From assembly GCA_041859375.1 (NCBI GenBank), contig JBHEKP010000079.1:1-14380 (forward strand): DNA of 14,380 nt, read 5' to 3'. Both the position numbers and the translations under genes were made by a program. Shown here in pieces: positions 1 through 7,260 of this stretch. Below the pieces are notes generated by a model. The model did no database searches. It was not told where the DNA came from and saw nothing but the letters and a program-made list of their open reading frames with translations. How positions within the stretch are numbered: the first letter of the stretch is position 1; each line of letters starts with the position of its first letter. Source of the DNA: JBHEKP01 sp041859375. GTDB lineage: Bacteria; Hydrogenedentota; Hydrogenedentia; Hydrogenedentales; CAITNO01.

Positions 1-120
1 CCCGAGGTGAAGGCCTTTGTGATGGGCTGCGGCAGCGCGGCCACCCTGCTGGAGCCCGAATCGCTGCGGAAGGAGCTGGAGCGGGAACTCGCCGCCGCCG
101 CGAAGAATTACAGGGAGTAA
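1..120 (+). CDS. WYL-domain transcriptional regulator, C-terminal end (partial)
   Basis: Only the last 39 residues and the TAA stop (118-120) are inside the window, and the start lies upstream. The visible peptide begins PEVKAFVMGCGSAATLLEPE and continues into a charged helix that ends in NYRE. This pattern (a strand with G-x-G, then V/L-L-x-P-x-x-L-R-x-E and a terminal helix) is how WYL-domain regulators of the YafY/DeoR-like type usually end. In that family an N-terminal winged helix binds DNA and the WYL domain senses a ligand. The GH4 glycosidase starts 27 bases downstream on the same strand, so the two are probably co-transcribed and the regulator may control sugar use. The family call rests on a short tail and no DNA-binding domain can be seen. 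Confidence 0.65.
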   Translation, partial: PEVKAFVMGCGSAATLLEPESLRKELERELAAAAKNYRE

Positions 121-147
121 GGCCGCGGGTGCCACCAATAAGGAATT

Positions 148-1455
148 ATGAGCATGGCGAAGATATGTTTTCTTGGCGCGGGGAGCACGGTGTTCGCGAA
201 GAACGTGCTGGGCGACTGCCTGCACGCGCCCGCGCTGAGGGACGCGGAGATCGCGCTGGTGGACGTGGACCCCGTCCGCCTGAAGGACTCCGAGGCGATG
301 GTGAACAACCTGAACAGGACGCTGGGCGCGGCGGCGCGGGTCAGCGCCCATTTGGCGGCGGACGCGGAGGCGGCGCTGGCGGGCGCGGACTATGTGGTGA
401 ACGCCATCCAGGTGGGCGGCTACGAGCCCTGCACCGTGATTGACTTTGAAATCCCCAAGAAGTACGGCCTGCGCCAGACCATCGCGGACACCCTGGGCAT
501 CGGCGGCATTTTCCGGGGCCTGCGCACCATCCCCGTGCTGCTGGACTACTGCCGCATCATGGAGCGGGCGGCCCCGCACGCGCTGCTGCTGAACTACAGC
601 AACCCCATGGCCATGCTGACCGGCGCGGTGCTGCGCGCCACTTCGGTGCGCGCCGCGGGCCTCTGCCACAGCGTGCAGGCCTGCGCACCCTGCCTCTGCC
701 AGGAACTGGACCTGCCCGCGGACAACCTGCGCTGGAAAATCGCGGGCATCAACCACCAGGGATGGCTGCTGGAGATTTCCCGCGACGGCGAGGACCTGTA
801 TCCGGAGATTAAGCGCCGGGCGCTGCTGCCCGAATACGCGGAGCGCGACGCCGTCCGCTTTGAGGTGATGAAACGCTTCGGCTACTACGTGACCGAGTCG
901 AGCGAGCATTCCGCGGAGTACATGCCCTGGTTCATCAAGGCGCGCGCGCCGGAGCTGATAGAACGGTTCCGCATCCCCCTGGACGAGTATCCCCGGCGCT
1001 GCCGCGAGCAGATGGCGGGCTGGGCCGCCATGCGCGGTGAGCTGGTGGGCGACAGGCCGCTGCCCCACACGCGCACGCACGAGTACGCCTCGCACATCCT
1101 GGAGGCCTGCGAGACGGGGACGCCCTTCACCTTCGGCGGCAACGTGCTGAACACGGGCCTGATCCCCAACCTGCCGGAGGGCGCCTGCGTGGAGGTGATG
1201 TGCGTGGCCGACCGCAGCGGAATCACCCCGACCCGCGCGGGCGCGCTGCCGCCCCAGTGCGCCGCGCTGAACCGCACCAACATCAACGTGCAGGAACTGG
1301 TCATCGAGGCCGCGCTCACGCGGAAAAAGGAGCATGTGTACCAGGCGGCCATGCTCGATCCGCACACCGGCGCGGAACTGACCATTGACGAAATCACCGC
1401 GATGTGCGACGATCTCTTCGAGGCGCACCGCGGCTGGCTGCCCGAGTACCACTGA
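148..1455 (+). CDS. GH4 alpha-glucosidase/alpha-galactosidase (NAD- and metal-dependent)
   Basis: This 435-residue protein has the usual length of glycoside hydrolase family 4, whose members cleave glycosides by an oxidation-elimination route using NAD and a divalent metal. The N-terminal Rossmann strand reads KICFLGAGS (residues 5-13), and the acidic end of beta2 is VDVDP (38-42). NYSNPM lies at 149-154. The expected metal ligands are present as Cys173 in GLCHSVQ and His203 in GINHQGW. The CHSVQ form resembles the MelA/AglA branch (alpha-galactosidase or alpha-glucosidase) rather than the 6-phospho-beta branch, but substrate cannot be fixed from sequence. It is probably cytoplasmic, with no signal peptide. 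Two starts are possible: ATG at 148, or ATG at 154, which sits at better spacing (9 bases) from AGGA at 141-144. It lies 27 bases after the WYL regulator and is probably its target or operon partner. Confidence 0.9.
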   Translation: MSMAKICFLGAGSTVFAKNVLGDCLHAPALRDAEIALVDVDPVRLKDSEAMVNNLNRTLGAAARVSAHLAADAEAALAGADYVVNAIQVGGYEPCTVIDFEIPKKYGLRQTIADTLGIGGIFRGLRTIPVLLDYCRIMERAAPHALLLNYSNPMAMLTGAVLRATSVRAAGLCHSVQACAPCLCQELDLPADNLRWKIAGINHQGWLLEISRDGEDLYPEIKRRALLPEYAERDAVRFEVMKRFGYYVTESSEHSAEYMPWFIKARAPELIERFRIPLDEYPRRCREQMAGWAAMRGELVGDRPLPHTRTHEYASHILEACETGTPFTFGGNVLNTGLIPNLPEGACVEVMCVADRSGITPTRAGALPPQCAALNRTNINVQELVIEAALTRKKEHVYQAAMLDPHTGAELTIDEITAMCDDLFEAHRGWLPEYH

Positions 1456-1571
1456 GCCCGGAATTGTGCGTGACAGCCCGGATGTGAAAGAATAAGGGTG
1501 GAATGATCCGGCGGCATGACTCCGCGCCCCGGAAGCCAACGCGGCCAAAAGCCGGGTGGAGGGTTTGATTC

Positions 1572-2150
1572 ATGTCATGGATGACGTTCATGAAAGAGGT
1601 GATCCGGGAGAACAAGACCACCGGCGCCTTTGCCCCCAGCAGCCGGGAACTCGCCGACGCCATCACCGACCTCGCGCAATTGCGCGGGGCGCGGGCCGTG
1701 GCCGAATACGGCCCGGGCAACGGCGTTTTCACCGAGGTAATCCTTCAGAAACTGGATCCCGGCGCGTTCTTCGTGTCCCTGGAGGTGAACCCCCACCTTG
1801 TGGCGGCCACGCGAAAGCGCTGCCCCCGGGCCAACGTGGTCCAGGACAGCGCGGCGAACGTGGGCAAATACCTGCGCGAGGCGGGGCACGACTCCTGCGA
1901 GGTGATTATTTCCGGCCTTCCCTGGACCCGTTTCGGGGAGGGGCTGCAGGACGAGATTTTAAACGCGACCCACGAGGCGCTGGCCCCCGGCGGGCGTTTC
2001 CTCACCTTTGCCTACGCCATGAGCCCCATGATTCCCTCGGGCCGCCGCTTTCTGGCGGGAAAACTGCCCGCCAAGTTCGCAAAAGTTCGGCGGGTGGGGC
2101 CCATCTGGAAAAACGTCCCCCCCTGTTTCGTGTACATCGCAACCAAATAA
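1572..2150 (+). CDS. Class I SAM-dependent methyltransferase, phospholipid N-methyltransferase-like
   Basis: This 192-residue protein has a Rossmann methyltransferase fold. Motif I is EYGPGNGVFTE (45-55), Glu71 ends strand beta2 (LEVNPH) and can bind the SAM ribose, and motif IV is SGLPW (114-118). The N-terminal helix around TTGAFAPSSRELA (16-28) and the C-terminal NVPPCFVYI (181-189) both match PmtA-type phosphatidylethanolamine N-methyltransferases and the related COG3963 proteins. The likely role is methylation of a membrane lipid at the cytoplasmic face. Related enzymes also act on other substrates, so the substrate is an inference. The start is supported by GGAGGG about 8 bases upstream. 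The 116 bases between the GH4 stop and this gene hold no clear terminator. A ThuA gene follows after 30 bases, and both appear to end at the terminator at 2852. Confidence 0.8.
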   Translation: MSWMTFMKEVIRENKTTGAFAPSSRELADAITDLAQLRGARAVAEYGPGNGVFTEVILQKLDPGAFFVSLEVNPHLVAATRKRCPRANVVQDSAANVGKYLREAGHDSCEVIISGLPWTRFGEGLQDEILNATHEALAPGGRFLTFAYAMSPMIPSGRRFLAGKLPAKFAKVRRVGPIWKNVPPCFVYIATK

Positions 2151-2180
2151 CCCGGTCCGTGCCGGCGGGGAAAGATTCGG

Positions 2181-2825
2181 ATGAAAAAGGCCTTGATGGT
2201 TTGGGGCGGCTGGGACGGCCACGAGCCGGAACAGTGCGTGGCGCGGTTTTCACCCTTTTTGAAAGACCGGGGATATGACGTGGACGTCCGGGACACGCTG
2301 GACGTGTTCGCCGACGCGGAACGGATGAAAAGTTTTGACCTGATCGTCCCCTGCTGGACCATGGGCCGGCTCACCGGCGGGGAGGAACAGGGCCTGCTGG
2401 ACGCCGTGCGCGCGGGCGCGGGCATTGCGGGATGGCACGGCGGCATGGGCGACGCCTTCCGCGACAGCACCGGCTACCAGTTCATGACCGGCGGCCAGTT
2501 TGTGGAGCATCCGGGCGGCATCATCGAGTACACGGTGCGCATTGTGAGGCCGGAGGATCCGGTCATGGCCGGACTGTCCGGCTTCCAAGTGCGCACGGAA
2601 TGCTATTACATGCATGTGGACCCCTCAAACGAGGTGCTTGCCGAAACGGTTTTCACCGGCGACCATGTTCCCTGGGTGGCGGGGTGCGTCATGCCCGTCG
2701 TGTGGAAACGCCCCTACGGTGCCGGCAGGGTTTTCTATTCGGCCCTCGGGCATGTGGCCTCTGACTTTGACGTGCCGGAGTGCGCGGAAATCATGCGCCG
2801 GGGAATGCTCTGGGCCAGCCGCTGA
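2181..2825 (+). CDS. ThuA-domain (trehalose utilization-like) protein
   Basis: This 214-residue protein is essentially a single ThuA domain, a class-I glutamine-amidotransferase-like fold. It has the N-terminal strand KALMVWGGWDGHEP (3-16), the signature GIAGWHGG (81-88), ECYYMHVDP (140-148) and the closing GRVFYSALGH (182-191), where the GH pair is typical. It has no signal peptide. ThuA proteins are linked to trehalose or other disaccharide metabolism in rhizobia, and many planctomycete-type genomes carry numerous paralogues of unproven function, so the biochemical role here is open. GGGGAAAG about 6 bases before the ATG is a good ribosome binding site. The gene follows the methyltransferase by 30 bases and is the last gene before a strong terminator. 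Confidence 0.85.
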   Translation: MKKALMVWGGWDGHEPEQCVARFSPFLKDRGYDVDVRDTLDVFADAERMKSFDLIVPCWTMGRLTGGEEQGLLDAVRAGAGIAGWHGGMGDAFRDSTGYQFMTGGQFVEHPGGIIEYTVRIVRPEDPVMAGLSGFQVRTECYYMHVDPSNEVLAETVFTGDHVPWVAGCVMPVVWKRPYGAGRVFYSALGHVASDFDVPECAEIMRRGMLWASR

Positions 2826-2851
2826 CCCCAAAACCGCCTTTTCTCGCATTT

Positions 2852-2877
2852 GCCCCCGCAACAGGGGGCTTTTTTTT
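2852..2877 (+). terminator. Rho-independent terminator after the ThuA gene
   Basis: GCCCCC (2852-2857) pairs with GGGGGC (2864-2869) around the loop GCAACA, and eight T residues follow at once (2870-2877). It lies 26 bases after the ThuA stop codon, on the same strand. This is the clearest intrinsic terminator in the window and separates the ThuA unit from the next promoter. Confidence 0.9.
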
Positions 2878-2880
2878 GCC

Positions 2881-2908
2881 TTTACACAACCGGCAAAGAT
2901 GGTATAAT
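2881..2908 (+). promoter_or_regulatory. Near-consensus sigma-70 promoter for the PEGA/FGE-like gene
   Basis: The -35 box is TTTACA (2881-2886), followed by a 16-base spacer and a perfect TATAAT -10 box (2903-2908). TGG directly before the -10 makes an extended -10. Transcription would start near 2915 and leave a leader of about 75 bases that is strikingly AT-rich against the GC-rich background. A purine-rich AAGG at 2977-2980 precedes the ATG at 2990. Such a strong match suggests substantial, probably housekeeping, expression. Confidence 0.8.
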
Positions 2909-2989
2909 CTTTACGTGGCCGTTATTTTTCTGTTTTTCATTTATTTATTTGCGGCTGCATGATGAACGGTATTTATAAGGTGTTTTAGG

Positions 2990-4411
2990 ATGGGGCATGA
3001 TCATCGGCATCACCATCATTCAGGACGAAGACGCAGGAAAAAAATGATTTGGGCGGCTGTGGGCGCCGGGGCGGTGCTTGTGCTGCTGGTCACCGCGCTT
3101 GCCGTGGTGCGCTCTTCGGGCTCCAAAGAGCCGCTAATCCTGAACAAGCTGGCCATTGACAGCACGCCCGAGCAGGGCGCGGAAGTCTTGATTGCCGGGG
3201 AGGACAGGGGGCCCACCCCGGTGACCGTGGAGGGGCTGGCCCCGGGCAAATACGAGGTGGTGCTGCGGCACAGCCGGTACAAGAGGACCATCCAGGAAAT
3301 CGAGGTGAAGGGGCTTCCCGAGGAGCAGGTGACGGTGGAGATGCAGCCGCTGACGGGCTATCTCAGCATTGAGTCCAGCCCCATCGGCGCGGAAGTTTTT
3401 CTGGACGGCGAAAAGGCGGGCACCACCCCCCTGCTGAGCCTGCCCCTTCAAATCGGCGAGCACTCTTACGAGCTCCGGCTGGAGAACTATTACCCGCTGA
3501 ACAACACTTTCATGGTGGAGGAAAACTTCCGCCATGAGTTCACCCACCAGTTCAAGCCGATGGAGGCGGAGATCCAGGTGTTCTCCCGGCCGACGGGCGC
3601 GCAAATCTGGATAAACAACATTCTCCAGGCGCAGCTCTCCCCCGCCAAGTTCACCCTGCCGCCGGGCTCCTATCTTGTGAGCGCGCACACCCAGGGGTTT
3701 GTGCAGACGGAGCAGACCGTGGAACTGACGGAAAACGAGTCTGAAACCGTCGAATTGAAAATGGAGCCGGGCAATGTTCCGGTGGGCATGGTGCTGGTGC
3801 CCGGCGGCGACTTCGCCATGGGCACGGACGAGCGCGCCCCGGACGAGCGCCCGAAACGGGTGGTGAACCTGAAACCGTTTTACATTGACAAGTTTGAGGT
3901 GACCAACGAGGCGTTTGTGCGGATTTTCCCCGAGCACAAATTCCCCGACGGCCAGGAAAACTTCCCCGCACTGGGCGTTTCCTGGGCGCAGGCGGTGAAA
4001 TACGCCTCCATGACGGGCAAACGCCTGCCCTCCGAGGCGGAGTGGGAAAAGGCGGCGCGGGGCACGGACGGACGGGAGTATCCCTGGGGGGAGATGTTTG
4101 AGAACGGACGGTGCAACAACCAGGATTCGGGGTTGGGGCGGCCCGTGCGTGTCGGCAAGTACTTCAACGGCAACTCCATCTACAAGTGTGTGGACATGTC
4201 GGGAAACGCCTATGAATGGGTGATGGACTGGTACGACGCGTATCCCGGCAACCAGTACGTCACCAAGGACTACGGGCAGATTTTCCGCGTGCTGCGGGGC
4301 GGTTCGTATTTGAGCGACAAATTCGAGGCGCGGTGCCCGGCCCGTCATTTTGACCGGATGGACGCGAAACGTGCCGACTACGGGTTCCGTTGCGCAATGG
4401 ACGCTCCCTGA
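2990..4411 (+). CDS. His-rich membrane-anchored PEGA repeat and formylglycine-enzyme-like (SUMF1 fold) protein
   Basis: This 473-residue protein has four parts. The N-terminus (1-18) is cytoplasmic and rich in His and Arg (GHDHRHHHH, then RRRRKK). One membrane helix follows at about 19-40. Three PEGA-type beta modules come next, near 53-118, 123-190 and 192-258, each with the S-x-P-x-G-A-x-x-x-x-x pattern and a T-P-x-x turn or equivalent. The C-terminal FGE/SUMF1-like domain (about 264-471) shows MVLVPGGDFAMGTDE, KPFYIDKFEVTNEAF, GVSWAQAVKYA, KRLPSEAEWEKAARG, YPWGE, MSGNAYEWVMDWY, LRGGSY and DYGFRCA. Orientation should be N-in with the domains outside. The paired active-site cysteines of true formylglycine-generating enzymes, expected just after RGGS, are absent (the sequence continues YLSDKFEARC). 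Sulfatase activation is therefore unlikely and a binding or structural role is more plausible. It is monocistronic and converges on mnmE, 40 bases away. Confidence 0.85.
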   Translation: MGHDHRHHHHSGRRRRKKMIWAAVGAGAVLVLLVTALAVVRSSGSKEPLILNKLAIDSTPEQGAEVLIAGEDRGPTPVTVEGLAPGKYEVVLRHSRYKRTIQEIEVKGLPEEQVTVEMQPLTGYLSIESSPIGAEVFLDGEKAGTTPLLSLPLQIGEHSYELRLENYYPLNNTFMVEENFRHEFTHQFKPMEAEIQVFSRPTGAQIWINNILQAQLSPAKFTLPPGSYLVSAHTQGFVQTEQTVELTENESETVELKMEPGNVPVGMVLVPGGDFAMGTDERAPDERPKRVVNLKPFYIDKFEVTNEAFVRIFPEHKFPDGQENFPALGVSWAQAVKYASMTGKRLPSEAEWEKAARGTDGREYPWGEMFENGRCNNQDSGLGRPVRVGKYFNGNSIYKCVDMSGNAYEWVMDWYDAYPGNQYVTKDYGQIFRVLRGGSYLSDKFEARCPARHFDRMDAKRADYGFRCAMDAP

Positions 4412-4451
4412 GCAACGGACTGCAAGGGAAGGCGCGGAAACGCGGCGCGTG

Positions 4452-5831
4452 CTACTTTCCGATGCAGAATTCGGAAAATATCCTGTCGAGCAGTTCTTCG
4501 GGGGTGGTTTCCCCGGTGATTTCCCCCAGGGCGGCAAGGGCCTCGCGCAGTTCCAGGGCGAGCAGCTCGGGGGACGCGGCCGGAACCTCCAATGCGCGGT
4601 CCGTACATTCCAGGGCGCGGCGGAGACTGTCGGCCTGGTGCAGCCGCGACAGCATCGGGGAGCCGGCGCGGGGCGCGACCCCGAGCAGCATGCGGCCCAT
4701 CGTCTCCTCAAGTTCCCCAAGGCCCTCCCCCGTTGTCGCGGACACGGACACCATGCCGGAGAATCCCCCCGGAAAGTCGTCCGGAAGGGGGCAAACACCA
4801 AGATCGGACTTGTTCCGCGCAAGCAGGACGGGCACCCCGGCGGCGAGCGCATCGCGGGCAAGGCCGCCATCCTCCCCCGTCGCGGGGCGGGATGCGTCAA
4901 TCACAAACAACACGGCGTCCGCCTCGGACAATTTTTCACGGGCCAGCCGGATGCCCATCTGCTCCACCTCGCCGCCGTCCGCGCGGATGCCCGCAGTGTC
5001 CACCAGGCGCACCGGCGCGCCCCCGATGTCGGCTGTTTCCTCGATGGTGTCGCGGGTGGTGCCGGGATGCTCGGAGACGAGCGCGCGCCGGTCGCGGAGC
5101 AGCGCGTTAAACAGGCTGGACTTGCCCACGTTGGGCCGTCCGGCGACAACCACCATGGCGCCCTCGCGGTAGCGCCTGCCCCGTTCCGCCGTTTCAAGCA
5201 GGCGCGCCATGCCCCCGCGCGCCTCCGAAAGGCGCGCATAAAGCGCGTCGTTCACCAGATCGGGCAAATCCTCGTCGGGGAAGTCCACCGCGGCCTCGGC
5301 ATGGGCGAGCACACCCGCCAGGCTTTCCCGGAAGCCGCGAATCTCGCGGAGAAGCGCGCCAGACGCGGCAACGCCGGCCGCGCGCAGCGCCTCCGTGGTG
5401 CGGGCGCGAATTTGATCGATCACCGCCTCGGCCTGGGAAAGATCAATGCGCCCGTTTAGAAAGGCGCGCCGGGTGAACTCGCCGGGACCCGCGGGCCTTG
5501 CCCCACAGCGCAGCACCGCGTCCAGAATGGCCGCAAGCGGAGTCATGCCGCCGTGGCCGGTAATCTCCACCACATCCTCGGCGGTGTAACTGTGCGGCGC
5601 GCGCATGACATGGAGCAGAACCTCGTCCAGCACCCGCCCCTCCCAGTCCACCACATGCCCGTGGAACACGCGCTGGCGGGTGCGGGCCTGAATGTCGCGG
5701 CCATGGGGGGAGCGAAATACGGCTGCGGCTACGGCAACCGCCCGAGGACCACTCAACCGCACCATCCCCACCCCGCCCTCGCCGGGCGGGGTGGAGACGG
5801 CGGCAATGGTGTCTTCGGTCCCGGGGGACAT
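4452..5831 (-). CDS. mnmE: tRNA uridine-5-carboxymethylaminomethyl(34) synthesis GTPase MnmE
   Basis: This 459-residue protein is the full length of MnmE. With MnmG it modifies the wobble uridine (cmnm5U34) of several tRNAs. The N-terminal folate-binding domain starts TIAAVSTPPGEGGVGMVRLSG and includes PGEFTRRAFLNGR (115-128). The G domain is inserted in the helical domain and has the P-loop GRPNVGKS (231-238), GTTRDT (257-262), DTAG (278-281) and NKSD (340-343). The protein ends with the diagnostic CIGK (456-459), whose Cys is catalytically important. All key residues are intact. The ATG lies three bases after the jag stop, so translation is probably coupled to it. It is the last gene of the rpmH operon here. 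MnmG, often next to it, is not in the window. Confidence 0.97.
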   Translation of the reverse strand: MSPGTEDTIAAVSTPPGEGGVGMVRLSGPRAVAVAAAVFRSPHGRDIQARTRQRVFHGHVVDWEGRVLDEVLLHVMRAPHSYTAEDVVEITGHGGMTPLAAILDAVLRCGARPAGPGEFTRRAFLNGRIDLSQAEAVIDQIRARTTEALRAAGVAASGALLREIRGFRESLAGVLAHAEAAVDFPDEDLPDLVNDALYARLSEARGGMARLLETAERGRRYREGAMVVVAGRPNVGKSSLFNALLRDRRALVSEHPGTTRDTIEETADIGGAPVRLVDTAGIRADGGEVEQMGIRLAREKLSEADAVLFVIDASRPATGEDGGLARDALAAGVPVLLARNKSDLGVCPLPDDFPGGFSGMVSVSATTGEGLGELEETMGRMLLGVAPRAGSPMLSRLHQADSLRRALECTDRALEVPAASPELLALELREALAALGEITGETTPEELLDRIFSEFCIGK

Positions 5832-5834
5832 GAA

Positions 5835-7184
5835 TCAGTCGCCGAACTGGCCCGCGTCGATTTCCACATCACGGCGCGGCCCGCCGCCGCCGCCCCTGCG
5901 TCCGCCGCCACCCCTGCGTCCGCCGCGTCCGCCGCGCCGGCTGCCGTTGCCGCCGGAGGGGCGTGAAGACTGGGACTGCTGCTTCGGATTGACCGGCGTG
6001 ATCACGATGCTGCGGTAGAGGGACTCGCCCAGGCTGGCCGTGCGGACATCCGGGTCTTTTTCCAACGTCTGGTGGATGATGCGCCGTTCCTGGGGGCTGA
6101 GCGGCTTGAGGCGCACCACACGGCCGGTCTTGCGGACCTTTTCGGCAAAATTCCGGGCCATGTCCTGGAGGGATTCGCGGCGGCGGTCAACATAGCCGGC
6201 CACGTCCACCATGAGCCTTTCGGTGTTTTCAGCGGTGTCGCCCTGGTTGATCATGCGGTTGATGAGATACTGGAGGGAGCCGAGGGTGCGGCCCTTGCGG
6301 CCTATCAGCATGGCGCTGTCCTCGGATTCCACCTGGAGCCGCGCGCCGCCGTCATCGCCGCGTTTGAAGTCCACCGTCGCGGTGATTCCCATCTTTGCGA
6401 TCACTTCGCCCAGCAGCGAGGCCGCCTCCGCGCCCTGCTCGTCGGTGATGGGCTCGCAGGCCTCGTCGGGGCGGATTTCCGCCTCAATCGCGCCGGTGTC
6501 GTCCAGTTCAACGGCCGCGGGCGCGTTGTCCCCGTCCACGGCGTCGTCAAAGGCGCCGGAGGCGAGCTGCTGTTCATACTGCTCCGCGCGGCGGAGCGCC
6601 TCAAGCGCCTCCGCATGGACGTTTTCGGGACGTTTCTCCGGGGGGATGCCGTCAGGCCGGGTTTCCGACTGCTCGCGGGCCGCCGGGGCGGCCTGGGTGC
6701 GCGCCTGCTGCTGCCGCTGGGGGCGGTTTTGCTGGGACTGCTGGCCGCCGCCCTGGGGCCGGCCGTCGCGGCGCTGCTCGTTCTTGCGGGGCTGCTGCTG
6801 ACGGTTGCCGCCCTGCTGTCGGTTCCTGCCTTCCTGGCCCTCCTGCGCGCGCTCGCCGCCCTGTTCCTGCCTGCCACCGCGCTGCTGCTGCTGCTGTTGT
6901 GGGCGGTCTCCCCGTCCGCGCTCGGCACGCTCAGGACGGTCGGGGCGCTGGGGCCGTCCGCCACCGCCACCGCCGCGACCGCGATCACGGGCGGACTTGT
7001 CGTCCTGCAAATGCTCCACCGCCAGCCGCACACGCACCGGCCTGGCGCCAAAACCGAACAGGCCCTTGCTCCCCTCGTCGAGAATTTCGATCTTGTCGAC
7101 TTCGTACATCTCAACGCCCAGTTCCTTCAGGGCGTTTTGAATCGCCTCTTCGCGGGTCTTTCCGCTGGTTTCAACCGCTTTCAT
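5835..7184 (-). CDS. jag: Jag/KhpB (SpoIIIJ-associated) KH-R3H RNA-binding protein with extended disordered regions
   Basis: Jag/KhpB proteins bind RNA and are linked to cell division and elongation control in Gram-positives. The ATG at 7182-7184 is chosen because AGGAGA lies five bases upstream and it opens the Jag_N domain (MKAVETSGKTREEAIQNALK to about residue 57, with GSKGLFGFG at 38-46). A low-complexity stretch rich in Gln, Arg and Gly follows (about 64-190), with runs of five Gln and six Gly, then an acidic linker. The KH domain (about 258-314) has its loop as IGRKG (294-298), and the R3H domain (about 315-397) has R367-x3-H371. The tail (about 405-438) is RGG-like, almost only Gly and Arg. 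At 449 residues it is roughly double the usual length, and the excess is all disordered. It sits between yidC and mnmE, its classical position. Confidence 0.93.
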   Translation of the reverse strand: MKAVETSGKTREEAIQNALKELGVEMYEVDKIEILDEGSKGLFGFGARPVRVRLAVEHLQDDKSARDRGRGGGGGGRPQRPDRPERAERGRGDRPQQQQQQRGGRQEQGGERAQEGQEGRNRQQGGNRQQQPRKNEQRRDGRPQGGGQQSQQNRPQRQQQARTQAAPAAREQSETRPDGIPPEKRPENVHAEALEALRRAEQYEQQLASGAFDDAVDGDNAPAAVELDDTGAIEAEIRPDEACEPITDEQGAEAASLLGEVIAKMGITATVDFKRGDDGGARLQVESEDSAMLIGRKGRTLGSLQYLINRMINQGDTAENTERLMVDVAGYVDRRRESLQDMARNFAEKVRKTGRVVRLKPLSPQERRIIHQTLEKDPDVRTASLGESLYRSIVITPVNPKQQSQSSRPSGGNGSRRGGRGGRRGGGGRRGGGGGPRRDVEIDAGQFGD

Positions 7185-7189
7185 TGTCT

Positions 7190-7195
7190 TCTCCT
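7190..7195 (-). promoter_or_regulatory. Ribosome binding site of jag (AGGAGA)
   Basis: On the minus strand AGGAGA is followed by five bases and then the ATG at 7184. It fixes the jag start. The upstream in-frame open stretch, which would add 71 residues and run over the 3' end of yidC, has no family resemblance and is not coding. Confidence 0.8.
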
Positions 7196-7223
7196 GAGAG
7201 CGGGCCCCCCTGGGGCCCGGGTG

Positions 7224-7250
7224 CCGGATGCCGCCTGTGCGGCATGCCGG
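7224..7250 (-). other. Intercistronic hairpin between yidC and jag
   Basis: ATGCCGC (7228-7234) pairs perfectly with GCGGCAT (7239-7245) around CTGT. CCGG on the left (7224-7227) pairs with CCGG on the right (7247-7250) with one bulged base. Further GC pairing is possible outside. No T run follows on either strand, so it looks more like an mRNA stability or expression-balancing element than a terminator. It fills much of the 76-base yidC-jag gap. Confidence 0.5.
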
Positions 7251-7260
7251 AGCCCGCGGG

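Noticed and set aside
1456..1571. Riboswitch or terminator between the GH4 gene and the methyltransferase
   Set aside because: Only short, weak GC pairings and a poor promoter-like pair (TTGTGC, AAGAAT) are seen; no known aptamer core or T-tailed stem is recognisable.
2917..2988. Tiny leader peptides in the AT-rich leader (GTG at 2917, hydrophobic; ATG at 2959, ending just before the main ATG)
   Set aside because: Neither has a convincing ribosome binding site, and the hydrophobic one simply reflects the T-rich sequence.
4412..4451. Bidirectional terminator between the PEGA/FGE gene and mnmE
   Set aside because: Only a 4-bp CGCG/CGCG stem with a GAAA loop is present and no T run follows.
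3134..4900. A 588-codon minus-strand open frame across the PEGA/FGE gene and the end of mnmE
   Set aside because: It overlaps two recognised genes, is rich in His, Arg and Pro and shows no family motif. It is an antisense artefact of GC-rich codons.
5876..5945. Tandem CCG-type repeats as an independent repeat or CRISPR-like array
   Set aside because: They encode the Gly/Arg tail of Jag in frame and have no spacer structure.
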